DNA of 64,000 bases from Lachnospiraceae bacterium. GTDB taxonomy: Bacteria; Bacillota; Clostridia; Lachnospirales; Lachnospiraceae. Numbering within the stretch: position 1 is the stretch's first letter; each line of letters starts with the position of its first letter. The translations under genes were made by a program, and so were the position numbers. Under the pieces are notes generated by a model. That model saw only the letters and a list, made by a program, of their open reading frames with translations. It was not told the DNA's origin and did not search any database. The DNA lies in assembly GCA_003979345.1 (NCBI GenBank), contig RYVZ01000006.1, positions 50,913-114,912 of the forward strand, in the 5' to 3' direction. Shown here one piece after another: positions 7,564-15,119 of the stretch.

Positions 7564-8868
7564 TCAATTCCGGTTACTTGCGATTTTGACGTGAATACCG
7601 TCTTTTACGAGCTTTCGGAAGAAGAGGCGTTCGACATCCGCCTCAACGATACTGCTTGCAAAATTGATCGTAAGAATATCTTCATAGGTGATGATCGCAC
7701 AGTTGGTACGGCGGGAAAATGGCTGCCCCATATAAATATCAAAGCGCTCGATATGAGGTTTCATATCTTCCGGCACTGCCAGGAGTCCCATGTTCGTCAG
7801 ACCTGCGGAAGAATTTTTATCTTGGACCGACGCGTAAAAGCGGCTGACGATGAAATCTTTCAAAAAGAGCGGTACAATACGGATAAATGGATTTGTCTGA
7901 GTAGCTGCATTGGTCGTGATATCGCCTCGCAGGAATTTTTCGTTGATATAATAGCGCATGAAATTATGTGTCTGCGTTACGACCTCTTCGAACGTGTAAG
8001 TGCCGAGGCGCGGGTCGATGCCCGGATAGACCATTGTGATAAAATTGCGCAGTGTGTCGGACGGGAAAAAACGGCGCAGATTGACGGGCATGGCAATCTT
8101 AACAGGACGCAGCCTTAAATGCCATTCTTTCTCCTGTTTTTGCAAAAGCGCATAGAGAAGTACGGCGTTAAAATATTCCGTGACCGTGACACCGTATTTT
8201 TTTGCAACTTTTTTGGCCTCCGATGCGGAGAGCGTGCCGCCGATGATATTCAAGGTATAAAACGGTTCTTTGGTGCCCCGCACGCGGTAGGCTTTTTCGT
8301 GCTGTCTTGGCGGATGGACTTTGGCGTTTGCGTAGCGCATATAGGCGTCCTCCAGTTCGCCGGCTGCGGGCTCGGCGTCAACGTCCATCACGAAATATTT
8401 TTTCGTGACAAAAAAGCCAAGCAGCTCTAAATAAACAGCAGTGACCGTCTGTAACACGCACATGCCGCCGGTCCCGTCGCCGAGGCAGTGGTGCGCTTCC
8501 ATGGAAATCCTGTTTTCATAGTAATAAAAGCGGACAAGATAGCGGTTATTCGTCTGGAAGCCCATCGGCATGCATGGATTTTGGATATCCGGCATCACAT
8601 AGGGACCGGGGCGCCTGTTCGGTTCAAAATAGCGCCAGAACAGTCCTTTTCTGATTGCAACCTTGTAGGTGGGAAAGCGTTTCATTGCAATATCGACTGC
8701 CCGCTGTAAGATATCCGGGTCGATCTTATATTTTAAGGTGACGCTTAGCCGGTATACAGCGGAAAAATCACGCCGCTGCAGTGTCGGATAGACGATCGCG
8801 GACAGATCAAGCTTGTACCAGTCTTTTTTGATACGTTTTTCAGTTTGCTGCAGATATTTTGCCGGCAT
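7564..8868 (-). CDS. Condensation-type acyltransferase (alcohol acetyltransferase-like)
   Basis: A 434-residue protein of the CoA-dependent acyltransferase/condensation superfamily. The catalytic HHxxxDG motif is seen as AHHCLGDGTG near residue 140, and a second marker region, NLRRFFPSDTLRNFITMVYPGID (near residue 270), matches the FRN/G segment that follows in such enzymes. A start MPAKYLQQTEKRIKKDWYKLD with RBS AGGAATACGC-like spacing is acceptable. Family members include alcohol O-acetyltransferases, PapA-type and wax ester synthases, all moving an acyl group to an alcohol or amine. The neighbouring esterase, divergently transcribed, could hydrolyse the same type of ester. Substrate unknown. 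Confidence 0.78.
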   Translation of the reverse strand: MPAKYLQQTEKRIKKDWYKLDLSAIVYPTLQRRDFSAVYRLSVTLKYKIDPDILQRAVDIAMKRFPTYKVAIRKGLFWRYFEPNRRPGPYVMPDIQNPCMPMGFQTNNRYLVRFYYYENRISMEAHHCLGDGTGGMCVLQTVTAVYLELLGFFVTKKYFVMDVDAEPAAGELEDAYMRYANAKVHPPRQHEKAYRVRGTKEPFYTLNIIGGTLSASEAKKVAKKYGVTVTEYFNAVLLYALLQKQEKEWHLRLRPVKIAMPVNLRRFFPSDTLRNFITMVYPGIDPRLGTYTFEEVVTQTHNFMRYYINEKFLRGDITTNAATQTNPFIRIVPLFLKDFIVSRFYASVQDKNSSAGLTNMGLLAVPEDMKPHIERFDIYMGQPFSRRTNCAIITYEDILTINFASSIVEADVERLFFRKLVKDGIHVKIASNRN

Positions 8869-9117
8869 GCGTATTCCTTTCAGAAGGTTTGCTTTTTGTA
8901 TTTACTTTAACATATTAGGCAGTTCATGACAATCATTTCGCCGGATAAGACAACGAGGTAGTTTAGATTATAGTGCTTATGATGCTGCTTTCCAGTCAAT
9001 ATTCTTGTGTTTTCGTGTTCCTAATAAGAGTTAATCATAAGAAATCTGGAAACCGTGAAAGAAGTAATGTCCAGGACAAAGGATTTCTGCTTAAAAAAGT
9101 AATAACCGCATACAATG
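8869..9117. other. Divergent intergenic region
   Basis: About 250 bases of AT-rich DNA lie between the acyltransferase start and the esterase promoter. On the minus strand TTGTCA (8927-8932) and TAAAGT, 17 bases apart, are a weak promoter candidate for the acyltransferase. I see no gene, repeat or RNA structure here. Confidence 0.45.
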
Positions 9118-9146
9118 TTGTATTTCAAGACATCCTATATTATAAT
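9118..9146 (+). promoter_or_regulatory. SigA-type promoter of the esterase gene
   Basis: TTGTAT at 9118-9123 and a consensus TATAAT at 9141-9146 with a 17-base spacer, 72 bases before the start codon. Confidence 0.72.
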
Positions 9147-9218
9147 CAAGATAATGGAAAGCATTCGGCGAAAAATGATGATAAAACGGGAACGGACAGA
9201 CACGGAGGATAACACACA

Positions 9219-10292
9219 ATGGCGTGGGGCGGGAAAGCAAACCAAAATCTGATGAATGTGATCCGCAAGGTGCATAATCTGGTGGAGGCTGAGGATATTG
9301 ATAAACACAGACAGTCCCAGAATAACCTTGGAGCCGTGCTGGGAAACCGGAAGGATACGCTGGTCAGGGAAGTTGAAATCGACGGTATGTACGGCGAATG
9401 GGTGAGTGTGGACAGGGCGCATATGAAAAAATATGTGATTTTGTACTGTCATGGCGGAGGGTATATGACAGGAAGCAGCCTTTATGCCCGGACGCTTACA
9501 ACGAAGCTTGCCGCCTCGACTTCTATGGATGTGCTCTGCTTTGATTACCGGCTTGCACCGGAAAATCCGTATCCGGCAGCTGTAGAGGACGCTATGCGGG
9601 CATGGAATTATCTGATGCTTTTGGGATATGGTGCGCGCGACGTGATCGTTGCCGGGGATTCTGCAGGCGGTAATCTTGCGCTCTCATTATCGTTGAAGCT
9701 GAAAGAAGAAGGACGGCTGCTGCCGCGGGGACTCGTGCTGATGTCGCCCTGGACCGACTTAAGCTCGGGCGGGCGTTCGCATGAAACAAGAGCAGCGCTC
9801 GATCCGGTGCTGGATAAGAAATATCTGCAGAAAGCGATCCGTGCATACGTCGGGGAAGGCCTGGAAGCAGCAGAAGCAGGAAAAGCTGAAAAAGGCAGGG
9901 AGACCAAAGAAGCCGGAAACGCTGAAATAGGCGGGGAAGCCAAAGGAACCGGAAAGGCTGAAAAAGGCAAAGAAGCCGGAGAAGCTGAAAAAGGCAAAGA
10001 AGCTGGGACGGCAGGGGAGACCGCTAAATATGCGGAGAATTTGACGGATCCGCTCATATCTCCGTTGTTTGGTGATTTTGCAGGCTTTCCGCCTACTTAT
10101 ATTCAGGTGGGCGATAATGAGGTGCTCTTAGACGATGCGACTCGCCTCCATAAAAACATGATCAAGGCCAATGTGTCTGTGAAACTGGATGTTTTTGACG
10201 GCATGTGGCATGTGTTTCAGATGTCGCCGTTTAAGACAGCATATGAAGCAATGGATAAGAACGCGGAGTTTATTTATGATATCTGCCGTTAG
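9219..10292 (+). CDS. HSL-family alpha/beta hydrolase (esterase) with repeat insertion
   Basis: A 357-residue alpha/beta hydrolase of the hormone-sensitive-lipase type. The oxyanion motif HGGG (CHGGGYMTGS) lies near residue 78, the DYRLAPE block near 110, and the nucleophile elbow GDSAGGN near 146. The acid and histidine of the triad are expected at VGDNEVLLDDA and at DGMWHVF near the C-terminus; both are visible. It would hydrolyse short carboxylic esters in the cytosol, as no signal peptide is present. Between AYVGEG and DPLISPLFGDF, normally a short loop, about 50 residues of Ala/Gly/Lys/Glu repeat are inserted. GGAGG upstream supports the ATG at 9219. It is divergent from the acyltransferase and zinc-ribbon genes, with which it probably works. 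Confidence 0.9.
   Translation: MAWGGKANQNLMNVIRKVHNLVEAEDIDKHRQSQNNLGAVLGNRKDTLVREVEIDGMYGEWVSVDRAHMKKYVILYCHGGGYMTGSSLYARTLTTKLAASTSMDVLCFDYRLAPENPYPAAVEDAMRAWNYLMLLGYGARDVIVAGDSAGGNLALSLSLKLKEEGRLLPRGLVLMSPWTDLSSGGRSHETRAALDPVLDKKYLQKAIRAYVGEGLEAAEAGKAEKGRETKEAGNAEIGGEAKGTGKAEKGKEAGEAEKGKEAGTAGETAKYAENLTDPLISPLFGDFAGFPPTYIQVGDNEVLLDDATRLHKNMIKANVSVKLDVFDGMWHVFQMSPFKTAYEAMDKNAEFIYDICR
9873..10025 (+). repeat. In-frame tandem repeat inside the esterase
   Basis: Two 36-base units (EAGKAEKGRETK, EAGNAEIGGEAK) are followed by 27-base units (GTGKAEKGK, EAGEAEKGK) and a degenerate tail EAGTAGETAK. Every unit is a multiple of three, so the frame is kept. It lies in a loop between conserved hydrolase blocks and is probably surface-exposed. 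Confidence 0.85.
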
Positions 10293-10363
10293 GATTTCCG
10301 CGCCGCGGAAGCTTCTGAAACGGTTTATTTAATAGATTGGGGATATCCCCCTGGAGTTTGAAA

Positions 10364-10657
10364 ATGAGAGTATATCTTTGGATCGCAGCATATGTGCTGG
10401 CAATCAACGTGATTGGTTTTTTCAGTATGTATCTTGACAAGCGGAAAGCACGCAAAAAGCTGTGGCGCATCCCCGAAGCGACGCTGTTTCTGATCGCTAT
10501 CATCGGGGGAAGCATCGGTTCGATCATAGGAATGCATTTATTCCGCCATAAGACAAGGCACTGGTATTTCGTGTATGGGATGCCGGTCATTTTAGTATTG
10601 CAGATCGCAGCGGTGATCGCGCTGATCGTGTCGCCAATTGAGATCGGCACGATTTGA
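10364..10657 (+). CDS. DUF1294 family small membrane protein
   Basis: A 97-residue protein with three hydrophobic segments. The features YLDKRKARKKLWRIPEATLFLIAIIGGSIGSIIGM and the HKTRHWYFVYGMPV block match DUF1294, a small inner-membrane family of unknown role. The ATG at 10364 follows CTGGAG with good spacing and gives the usual N-terminus; an upstream ATG at 10337 is less likely. It lies 70 bases after the esterase and may be cotranscribed. A six-copy 35-bp array begins ten bases after its stop. Confidence 0.8.
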   Translation: MRVYLWIAAYVLAINVIGFFSMYLDKRKARKKLWRIPEATLFLIAIIGGSIGSIIGMHLFRHKTRHWYFVYGMPVILVLQIAAVIALIVSPIEIGTI

Positions 10658-10666
10658 GCGGACTGA

Positions 10667-10876
10667 CAGCGTAATCGGCAGGCGGCAGACCCCGGGGCGG
10701 ACAGCGAAATTGACGGATGACAGAACCCGGGACGGACAGCGAAATTGACGGATGACAGAACCCGGGACAGACAGCGAAATCGACGGATGGCAGAATCTGG
10801 GATGAACGGCGAAATTGACGGATGACAGAACCCGGGACGGACAGCGAAATCGACGGATGGCAGAACCGGACAGACG
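10667..10876. repeat. 35-bp tandem array, six copies, non-coding
   Basis: Units start at 10667, 10702, 10737, 10772, 10807 and 10842, each exactly 35 bases, with the shared core CAGCGAAATTGACGGATG followed by ACAGAACCCGGGAC or a close variant. The first and last copies are more diverged and the last is shortened. There are no unique spacers. The array fills most of the gap between DUF1294 and the LytTR gene and contains a CCCGGG palindrome per unit. No function is evident. Confidence 0.92.
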
Positions 10877-10952
10877 TTGAAACCGGAGATATAATAAAAG
10901 CAATTTGGCTGCAAAACGGGGGATGTGCGGCGCATAAAGGGGGGGACAGCAT

Positions 10953-11669
10953 ATGCATATTGCGGTTTATGACGATAACATCGCGGACAGAAAGCAATTG
11001 GAGCGTCTGCTTGGCAGGGAGTCAGATAAAAGGATTCCGACGACAGGAAATCTCTATATTGACAGTCATGGCAGTTTTGAGTCCCTTCTGCATGCACCCA
11101 TGCAGTATGAACTATTTTTTATTGACTGCCACAGCGGGGACAAAGATGGCATGGATGTCGCGCACATGCTTCGGAAAGCCGGCGTAACGGCTCCGATCGT
11201 GATGTGCTCCGGTAAGACAGACTATACTGCGTTTTCTGCCGCCCCGGAGATGCTTCTTCATATCAAAAAACCAATTCAGAAGGAAGCGCTTTCCGCTATT
11301 ATTGACGAGGCGCTTGAGATCCATACCCATATGGAACAGCCGATCACGATTCAGGGTGAAAAGGAAACGATTTATCTGCATGAGCATGACATCCTTTATG
11401 CAAACGAATACCATCACACAATGCATATTCATACCGCTTCCGGTAAAGTACATTCCACGCTCGGGCGGCTCGCGGATCTGATCATCACGCTGGAAGATAA
11501 CCCCCGCTTCTTATGTACGGAAAAAAAATGCATTGTCAATCTGCTGCATGTAAACGAGGTGCGGTTCGGAAAGATCGTATTCGATACGCAGGAGACTCTT
11601 TCGTTTCCGTTCTGGCAGACAGAACATGTGAAAAAACTGCATCACTATGCTAAAACGCATGCAGAGTAG
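10953..11669 (+). CDS. LytTR-type response regulator (orphan)
   Basis: A 238-residue response regulator. The N-terminal receiver domain begins MHIAVYDDN, with acidic pocket residues DD and the phosphoacceptor in ELFFIDCHSGDKDG near residue 56, and the conserved lysine in LLHIKKPIQ near 106. Residues about 130-235 form a LytTR DNA-binding domain (ITIQGEKETIYLHEHDILYANEYHH and the C-terminal part PRFLCTEKKCIVNLLHVNEV). Such regulators usually act with an AgrC-type sensor kinase, but none is adjacent. The ATG is preceded by a run of seven G residues. Upstream is the 35-bp array, downstream the redox trio; either could be its target, which is inference. Confidence 0.85.
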   Translation: MHIAVYDDNIADRKQLERLLGRESDKRIPTTGNLYIDSHGSFESLLHAPMQYELFFIDCHSGDKDGMDVAHMLRKAGVTAPIVMCSGKTDYTAFSAAPEMLLHIKKPIQKEALSAIIDEALEIHTHMEQPITIQGEKETIYLHEHDILYANEYHHTMHIHTASGKVHSTLGRLADLIITLEDNPRFLCTEKKCIVNLLHVNEVRFGKIVFDTQETLSFPFWQTEHVKKLHHYAKTHAE

Positions 11670-11713
11670 GGACTTATGAGCGTTATCATTCGGAACACGC
11701 AGACAGGATAAAA

Positions 11714-11810
11714 AAGGATGTGTGCTAAAGCACGCAGATGGGAGCAAGTTTGAAAGTAAACTTTCAAATATTGATTGATATGTGCGCTGAAGCGCACAGA
11801 AGGGGTATAA
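11714..11810 (+). repeat. Duplicated hairpin leader before the redox lipoprotein
   Basis: Two similar units (ATGTGTGCTAAAGCACGCAG near 11718 and ATGTGCGCTGAAGCGCACAG near 11780) each fold as a 6-7 bp hairpin and end in a purine-rich ribosome-site-like stretch. Between them TTTGAAAG, TAAA, CTTTCAAA forms a third perfect hairpin. This is either a duplication of the leader or a structured regulatory RNA; only the last unit lies at the correct distance from the start at 11813. Confidence 0.6.
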
Positions 11811-11812
11811 GA

Positions 11813-12523
11813 ATGAAAAACAGAAACAGAATCATACGATTTTTAAGTGTCGTGATGCTCACTGCCGCGCTGACAGCGGGATGTGCAGAGCAGGAACCGA
11901 CGCAGGGCGGAAAGGATGCATTGCAGACGGATGATGCGGGCGGCGTGGATACGACGAAGCTGCAGGGGAGTCCGGACGAGGGTGGATCGGATGGTTTGTC
12001 AAACGCCGGAGAGAACAATACTGACAGCGAAAATGATGTGATGAACGGGACGGCGTCAAAGCTCGGCAGTCTTGTGGAATTCAGTGCGGAAACGCTGGAC
12101 GGGGCTGTTTTTACTCAGGAGGATATTCAGAATAAAGATGTGACAGTGATCAATTTTTGGGCACTTACCTGCGGTCCCTGCATTGCCGAGATGCCCGATC
12201 TCGCAGCGTTTGAAAAATCGCTGCCCGACAATGTGCAGGTCGTAACGGTCTGCTTTGACGGCGCATGGTCCAAGGAGGAGACACAGGAGCTGTTAGAAGA
12301 GTGCGGCTTTGAAGGTGTGACGCTGATCGCGTTTGAAGGGGATCTTTATGATCTGTGCAGAAATATTCAATACACACCGACGACAGTAGTTGTGGATTCG
12401 GAGGGGAACCTTATAGGTGATTCCATTATCGGAAGACAGGCGGATCTGTCCGGGACATACCTGGAGGCAGTTAATACGGTTTTGCGCGCAGGAGGAAAGG
12501 ATGAGATCAGTCTTGAAGAATAA
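11813..12523 (+). CDS. TlpA/ResA-type thioredoxin-fold lipoprotein
   Basis: A 236-residue lipoprotein. The signal peptide runs to a lipobox LTAGC, so Cys at about residue 23 would be lipidated. Then comes an Asp/Gly/Ser-rich linker to about residue 80, and a redoxin domain with VINFWALTCGPCIAEMPDL, the CxxC motif being CGPC. Later blocks, VVTVCFDGAWSKEE and YTPTTVVVDSEGNLIG (cis-proline), fit TlpA-like proteins. It would reduce disulfides outside the membrane. The ATG at 11813 follows AGAAGGGG. The next gene starts within its 3' end, and together with the CXXC protein and the 4Fe-4S membrane protein it forms a compact redox operon. Confidence 0.87.
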   Translation: MKNRNRIIRFLSVVMLTAALTAGCAEQEPTQGGKDALQTDDAGGVDTTKLQGSPDEGGSDGLSNAGENNTDSENDVMNGTASKLGSLVEFSAETLDGAVFTQEDIQNKDVTVINFWALTCGPCIAEMPDLAAFEKSLPDNVQVVTVCFDGAWSKEETQELLEECGFEGVTLIAFEGDLYDLCRNIQYTPTTVVVDSEGNLIGDSIIGRQADLSGTYLEAVNTVLRAGGKDEISLEE

Positions 12524-12668
12524 ATCAGTGTTTAGAATTCGATGTGCCAGATGTATGTGTTTGGCGGCGGGAATTCTTTTTATTGGGATCGGGCTTGTCA
12601 GGCAGGAACATTTGGAAGTCATGCAGAAGGCGGTGAGGATATGTCTGGAATGCATCGGCATCGGATGA
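12501..12668 (+). CDS. Small CXXC membrane protein (CD1871A-like)
   Basis: A 55-residue protein: a basic N-terminus, one hydrophobic segment AAGILFIGIGLV and a C-terminal CxxC-like CLECIGIG. The end of the protein, KAVRICLECIGIG, is characteristic of the small CD1871A-type CXXC family, which I recall beside TlpA-like and 4Fe-4S proteins. GGAGG at 12491-12495 precedes the ATG. It overlaps the previous gene by 23 bases and its TGA overlaps the ATG of the next gene. The cysteines could shuttle electrons between the ferredoxin-like membrane protein and the redoxin, which is inference. Confidence 0.8.
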   Translation: MRSVLKNKSVFRIRCARCMCLAAGILFIGIGLVRQEHLEVMQKAVRICLECIGIG

Positions 12669-13561
12669 AACATAAAAGAAGCATGATCCAGCTCTTATCT
12701 GCAGTCCTTCTAAACGGTTACATGATCGGATTCCGAAACGGAAAGATTTATACCGGAAAAGCAAAGGCAGTGTGCGTACCGGTCCTGAACTGCTATTCCT
12801 GTCCGGGCGCTTTGGGTGCCTGTCCGGTTGGAGCGCTTCAGGCGGCAGTGGGCGGGGGAAAGGGGCATGTTCCGTTTTATGTGCTGGGTATTCTGATGTT
12901 GTTTGGCGTCGTTCTGGGCAGGGTGGTGTGCGGCTTTCTGTGTCCATTTGGGTTCGTGCAGGATCTGTTGTATAAAATACCGGTTCCCAAGCTGCATGTA
13001 CCAAAAAAGATCGACCGTCCGGCACGGTATCTGAAATATGTCGTGCTGCTTGCGGCGGTCATCCTGCTTCCGGTGTCTGCCGCTGCCAAAACAGGCGCGG
13101 CGGTGCCGTATTTTTGTAAATACATATGTCCTGCGGGGACATTAGGCGGTGCGCTTCCGCTGATGGGGGCTGATCCCGTACTCAGAGACCTGACCGGGAC
13201 GCTGTTTGACTGGAAACTTTTTGTGCTGGCGGTCGTGCTGATCTTATCCATGCTCATCAGCCGCCCATTCTGCCGCTATCTCTGTCCGCTTGGCGCATTT
13301 TATGCGCTGTTCAACCGTTTCAGCTTTTTTCAGATGCAGCTCGATCAAACAAAATGCACGGGATGCGGGGCTTGTGAGCGGGTCTGCCCGATGGAAGTCG
13401 AAGTTACAAGGAACATCAACAGTGCGGAATGCATTCGCTGCGGAAAGTGTAAGGGTGCATGTCCCACAGGGGCGATCTCATCCGGTTTTGGCAACAAGGA
13501 AGGTACTTCGGAACCAGGAAACGAAGCGTCGGGAAAAAAAGAGAGACGAATCCCGGAATAA
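12665..13561 (+). CDS. 4Fe-4S membrane protein (NapH/CcoG-like)
   Basis: A 298-residue polytopic protein with iron-sulfur motifs. Cysteine blocks are seen at LNCYSCPGALGACPVGALQ, at VCGFLCPFGFVQ, at CKYICPAGTLGG, and at CRYLCPLGAF, followed by two C-terminal ferredoxin motifs CTGCGACERVCPM and CIRCGKCKGACPTG. Four to five hydrophobic segments separate them. The ATG at 12665 overlaps the TGA of the previous gene and gives the N-terminus MKHKRSMIQLL expected for this family; ATGs at 12641 and 12650 are alternatives. It would pass electrons across the membrane, here probably to the CXXC protein and the TlpA-like lipoprotein. Confidence 0.85.
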   Translation: MKHKRSMIQLLSAVLLNGYMIGFRNGKIYTGKAKAVCVPVLNCYSCPGALGACPVGALQAAVGGGKGHVPFYVLGILMLFGVVLGRVVCGFLCPFGFVQDLLYKIPVPKLHVPKKIDRPARYLKYVVLLAAVILLPVSAAAKTGAAVPYFCKYICPAGTLGGALPLMGADPVLRDLTGTLFDWKLFVLAVVLILSMLISRPFCRYLCPLGAFYALFNRFSFFQMQLDQTKCTGCGACERVCPMEVEVTRNINSAECIRCGKCKGACPTGAISSGFGNKEGTSEPGNEASGKKERRIPE

Positions 13562-13699
13562 TGCTGCAATGATTAAGGGGCAGATAAGTGACAAAGATGA
13601 ATCGGTGACAAAAGACGGGTAAATGATAAAGAGTCAGGTTCTGAGAATGACAGGATAGTCCCAAGAGCTATGAAATAATTAGTGGAGAAAATACAAAAA

Positions 13700-14959
13700 A
13701 TGATGCAGGAAAGTTATTGCAGAAAGCGGACGAAAAAAAGCTTAAAACGGATCGCTTGGGCGCTGGTTGGTTTTATGATTGCCCTTACGTGCGGCGTGAC
13801 GTTTATGGTCCGCTTCCGGTCAGATAAGACCTATTGGGTAACGACGGACTATGTATCTCTGATCGTGGCGGCCTTTCTTGCGGCTGCCGGTTTTTTCTTC
13901 GGGCTGTATGAGTTTTGTACGGGTCTGAGGGATGTCTTTTTTCCCGCAAAAAGCAGTCTTGCAAAGTCCATCCGCGCCCAGCTTCCCCGACCGGATACCG
14001 GTATGGACGTGGAAGAGCTGTTTGCGATCGTGGATCGGGATTTATATGAACATGGAATATGGTTTAACGGGGAGAAAGCAGCCGTCGGGCAGGAATGGGT
14101 TCTTGGCGAGGATGCCGTCTACATACCGCGTATCCGCGTCGCATGCGGCAGAGACGACATTGTAACGCACGGCACGGGCAGCAGGGTACAATCTTCCAGA
14201 GTCATTGCGTTTTATCTTTTGGACGACCGGAAAAAAGCGCACAGCACGGCATTTCATTCGCCAGACGAGCTGCGGGCGTTTTTAGACTGCCTGAAACTGC
14301 GCGCGCCGGACGTATATGTTTGTTCTTATCAGGAATATCTTTCCTGCCGCGGCAGTTCCGACATCGAATGGGAAAAAACGCTGCGTGAATTTCAACACAG
14401 GAAAAACGAGCGGGAGTTTGGCATCATGGAGAAGGAACGCGCCGCATATAACAAAATGCAGGCGTTGCAAACGGCGGATTCAAATACTACGGCATATTCA
14501 GACGCTGCGGCGGTTTCAAGGGATGCCGCGTCTTCATGGATTCTGCCGGAGCCGGAAGAGGAGTCTGAGCAGCAGTCGATGCCGCCCTGTCTGATTCTGA
14601 TCGCCGCATCCGGCGCGCGCCAGTATCATGAGACGTTTACGAGAGAAGATGTTGAGGTTGCTGCGGAGGGGCTGCTTGACGGAAGTTACCGCAATGTGGA
14701 GCTTCACACAAAAACCTTTTGCTGGATGGTGATTGAGGGCGTTAACGGGCAGGATGGCTGGTTTCGCATAGGTGCTACCAGACCCGATGCGGATAAGCTG
14801 CGCTATTTTTCGGCGGAGGGCACGAAAAGTCAGGCGGCCACGTGGCTGACGGAGTATTATGACGGACGTCTAAACACGGATAATCCGCAGTGGAAGGACG
14901 ATACGAAACAGATGGAGAAGAAAGTCTGGAAAGAGGTCAGAAGAACCGGAAAGAAATAG
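13700..14959 (+). CDS. Unknown protein with two N-terminal membrane segments
   Basis: About 419 residues, no family recognised. Two membrane helices lie near residues 19-38 and 53-75, followed by a soluble domain rich in charge. A segment with WVLGEDAVYIPRIRV and SSRVIAFYLLDDRKK looks like a beta-rich domain, and a Ser/Ala/Glu linker (near 255-295) leads to a C-terminal region with TFTREDVEVAAEGLLDGSYRNVEL. The start is uncertain: ATG at 13700 has GGAGA 11 bases upstream, while GTG at 13682 has no good site. The next gene encodes Sel1 repeats and probably shares the transcript. No function is proposed. Confidence 0.6.
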   Translation: MMQESYCRKRTKKSLKRIAWALVGFMIALTCGVTFMVRFRSDKTYWVTTDYVSLIVAAFLAAAGFFFGLYEFCTGLRDVFFPAKSSLAKSIRAQLPRPDTGMDVEELFAIVDRDLYEHGIWFNGEKAAVGQEWVLGEDAVYIPRIRVACGRDDIVTHGTGSRVQSSRVIAFYLLDDRKKAHSTAFHSPDELRAFLDCLKLRAPDVYVCSYQEYLSCRGSSDIEWEKTLREFQHRKNEREFGIMEKERAAYNKMQALQTADSNTTAYSDAAAVSRDAASSWILPEPEEESEQQSMPPCLILIAASGARQYHETFTREDVEVAAEGLLDGSYRNVELHTKTFCWMVIEGVNGQDGWFRIGATRPDADKLRYFSAEGTKSQAATWLTEYYDGRLNTDNPQWKDDTKQMEKKVWKEVRRTGKK

Positions 14960-15112
14960 GGAAGCCCGGAAAGAAAATCCGGAAAGAAAATTAAGAAAAT
15001 CTGGGCGAAAGGAAAAAAGGAAAAAACGGAAAGAAATTAAGAAAGTTCAGAAGAAAGGCAGAGAAACAGGAAGAAAATAAGGAAGTTAAGAAAGAAGCGG
15101 GAAGAAGGAGAA
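14960..15112 (+). repeat. Purine-rich degenerate repeat between two genes
   Basis: This stretch is almost pure A/G on the plus strand, built from variants of GGAAAGAAA and AAGAAAATT/AAGTT with an irregular period near 12-15 bases. It has no stop-free long frame and ends in a ribosome-site-like GGAGAAACG before the next start. It may have arisen by slippage from the Lys/Arg-rich end of the preceding gene. Confidence 0.6.
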
Positions 15113-15119
15113 ACGACGG

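Noticed and set aside
8973..9212. Small 79-codon frame between divergent genes
   Set aside because: It overlaps the esterase promoter, has no ribosome site and no similarity to a known family.
9608..10057. Minus-strand frame opposite the esterase repeat
   Set aside because: Low-complexity Ser/Pro/Ala translation caused by the repeat on the other strand.
10667..10876. CRISPR array
   Set aside because: The units are contiguous with no unique spacers and no cas genes are near, so it is a plain tandem array.
10270..11097. Minus-strand frame of 275 codons through the 35-bp array
   Set aside because: Its residues repeat because the DNA repeats; it overlaps real genes at both ends and has no domain.
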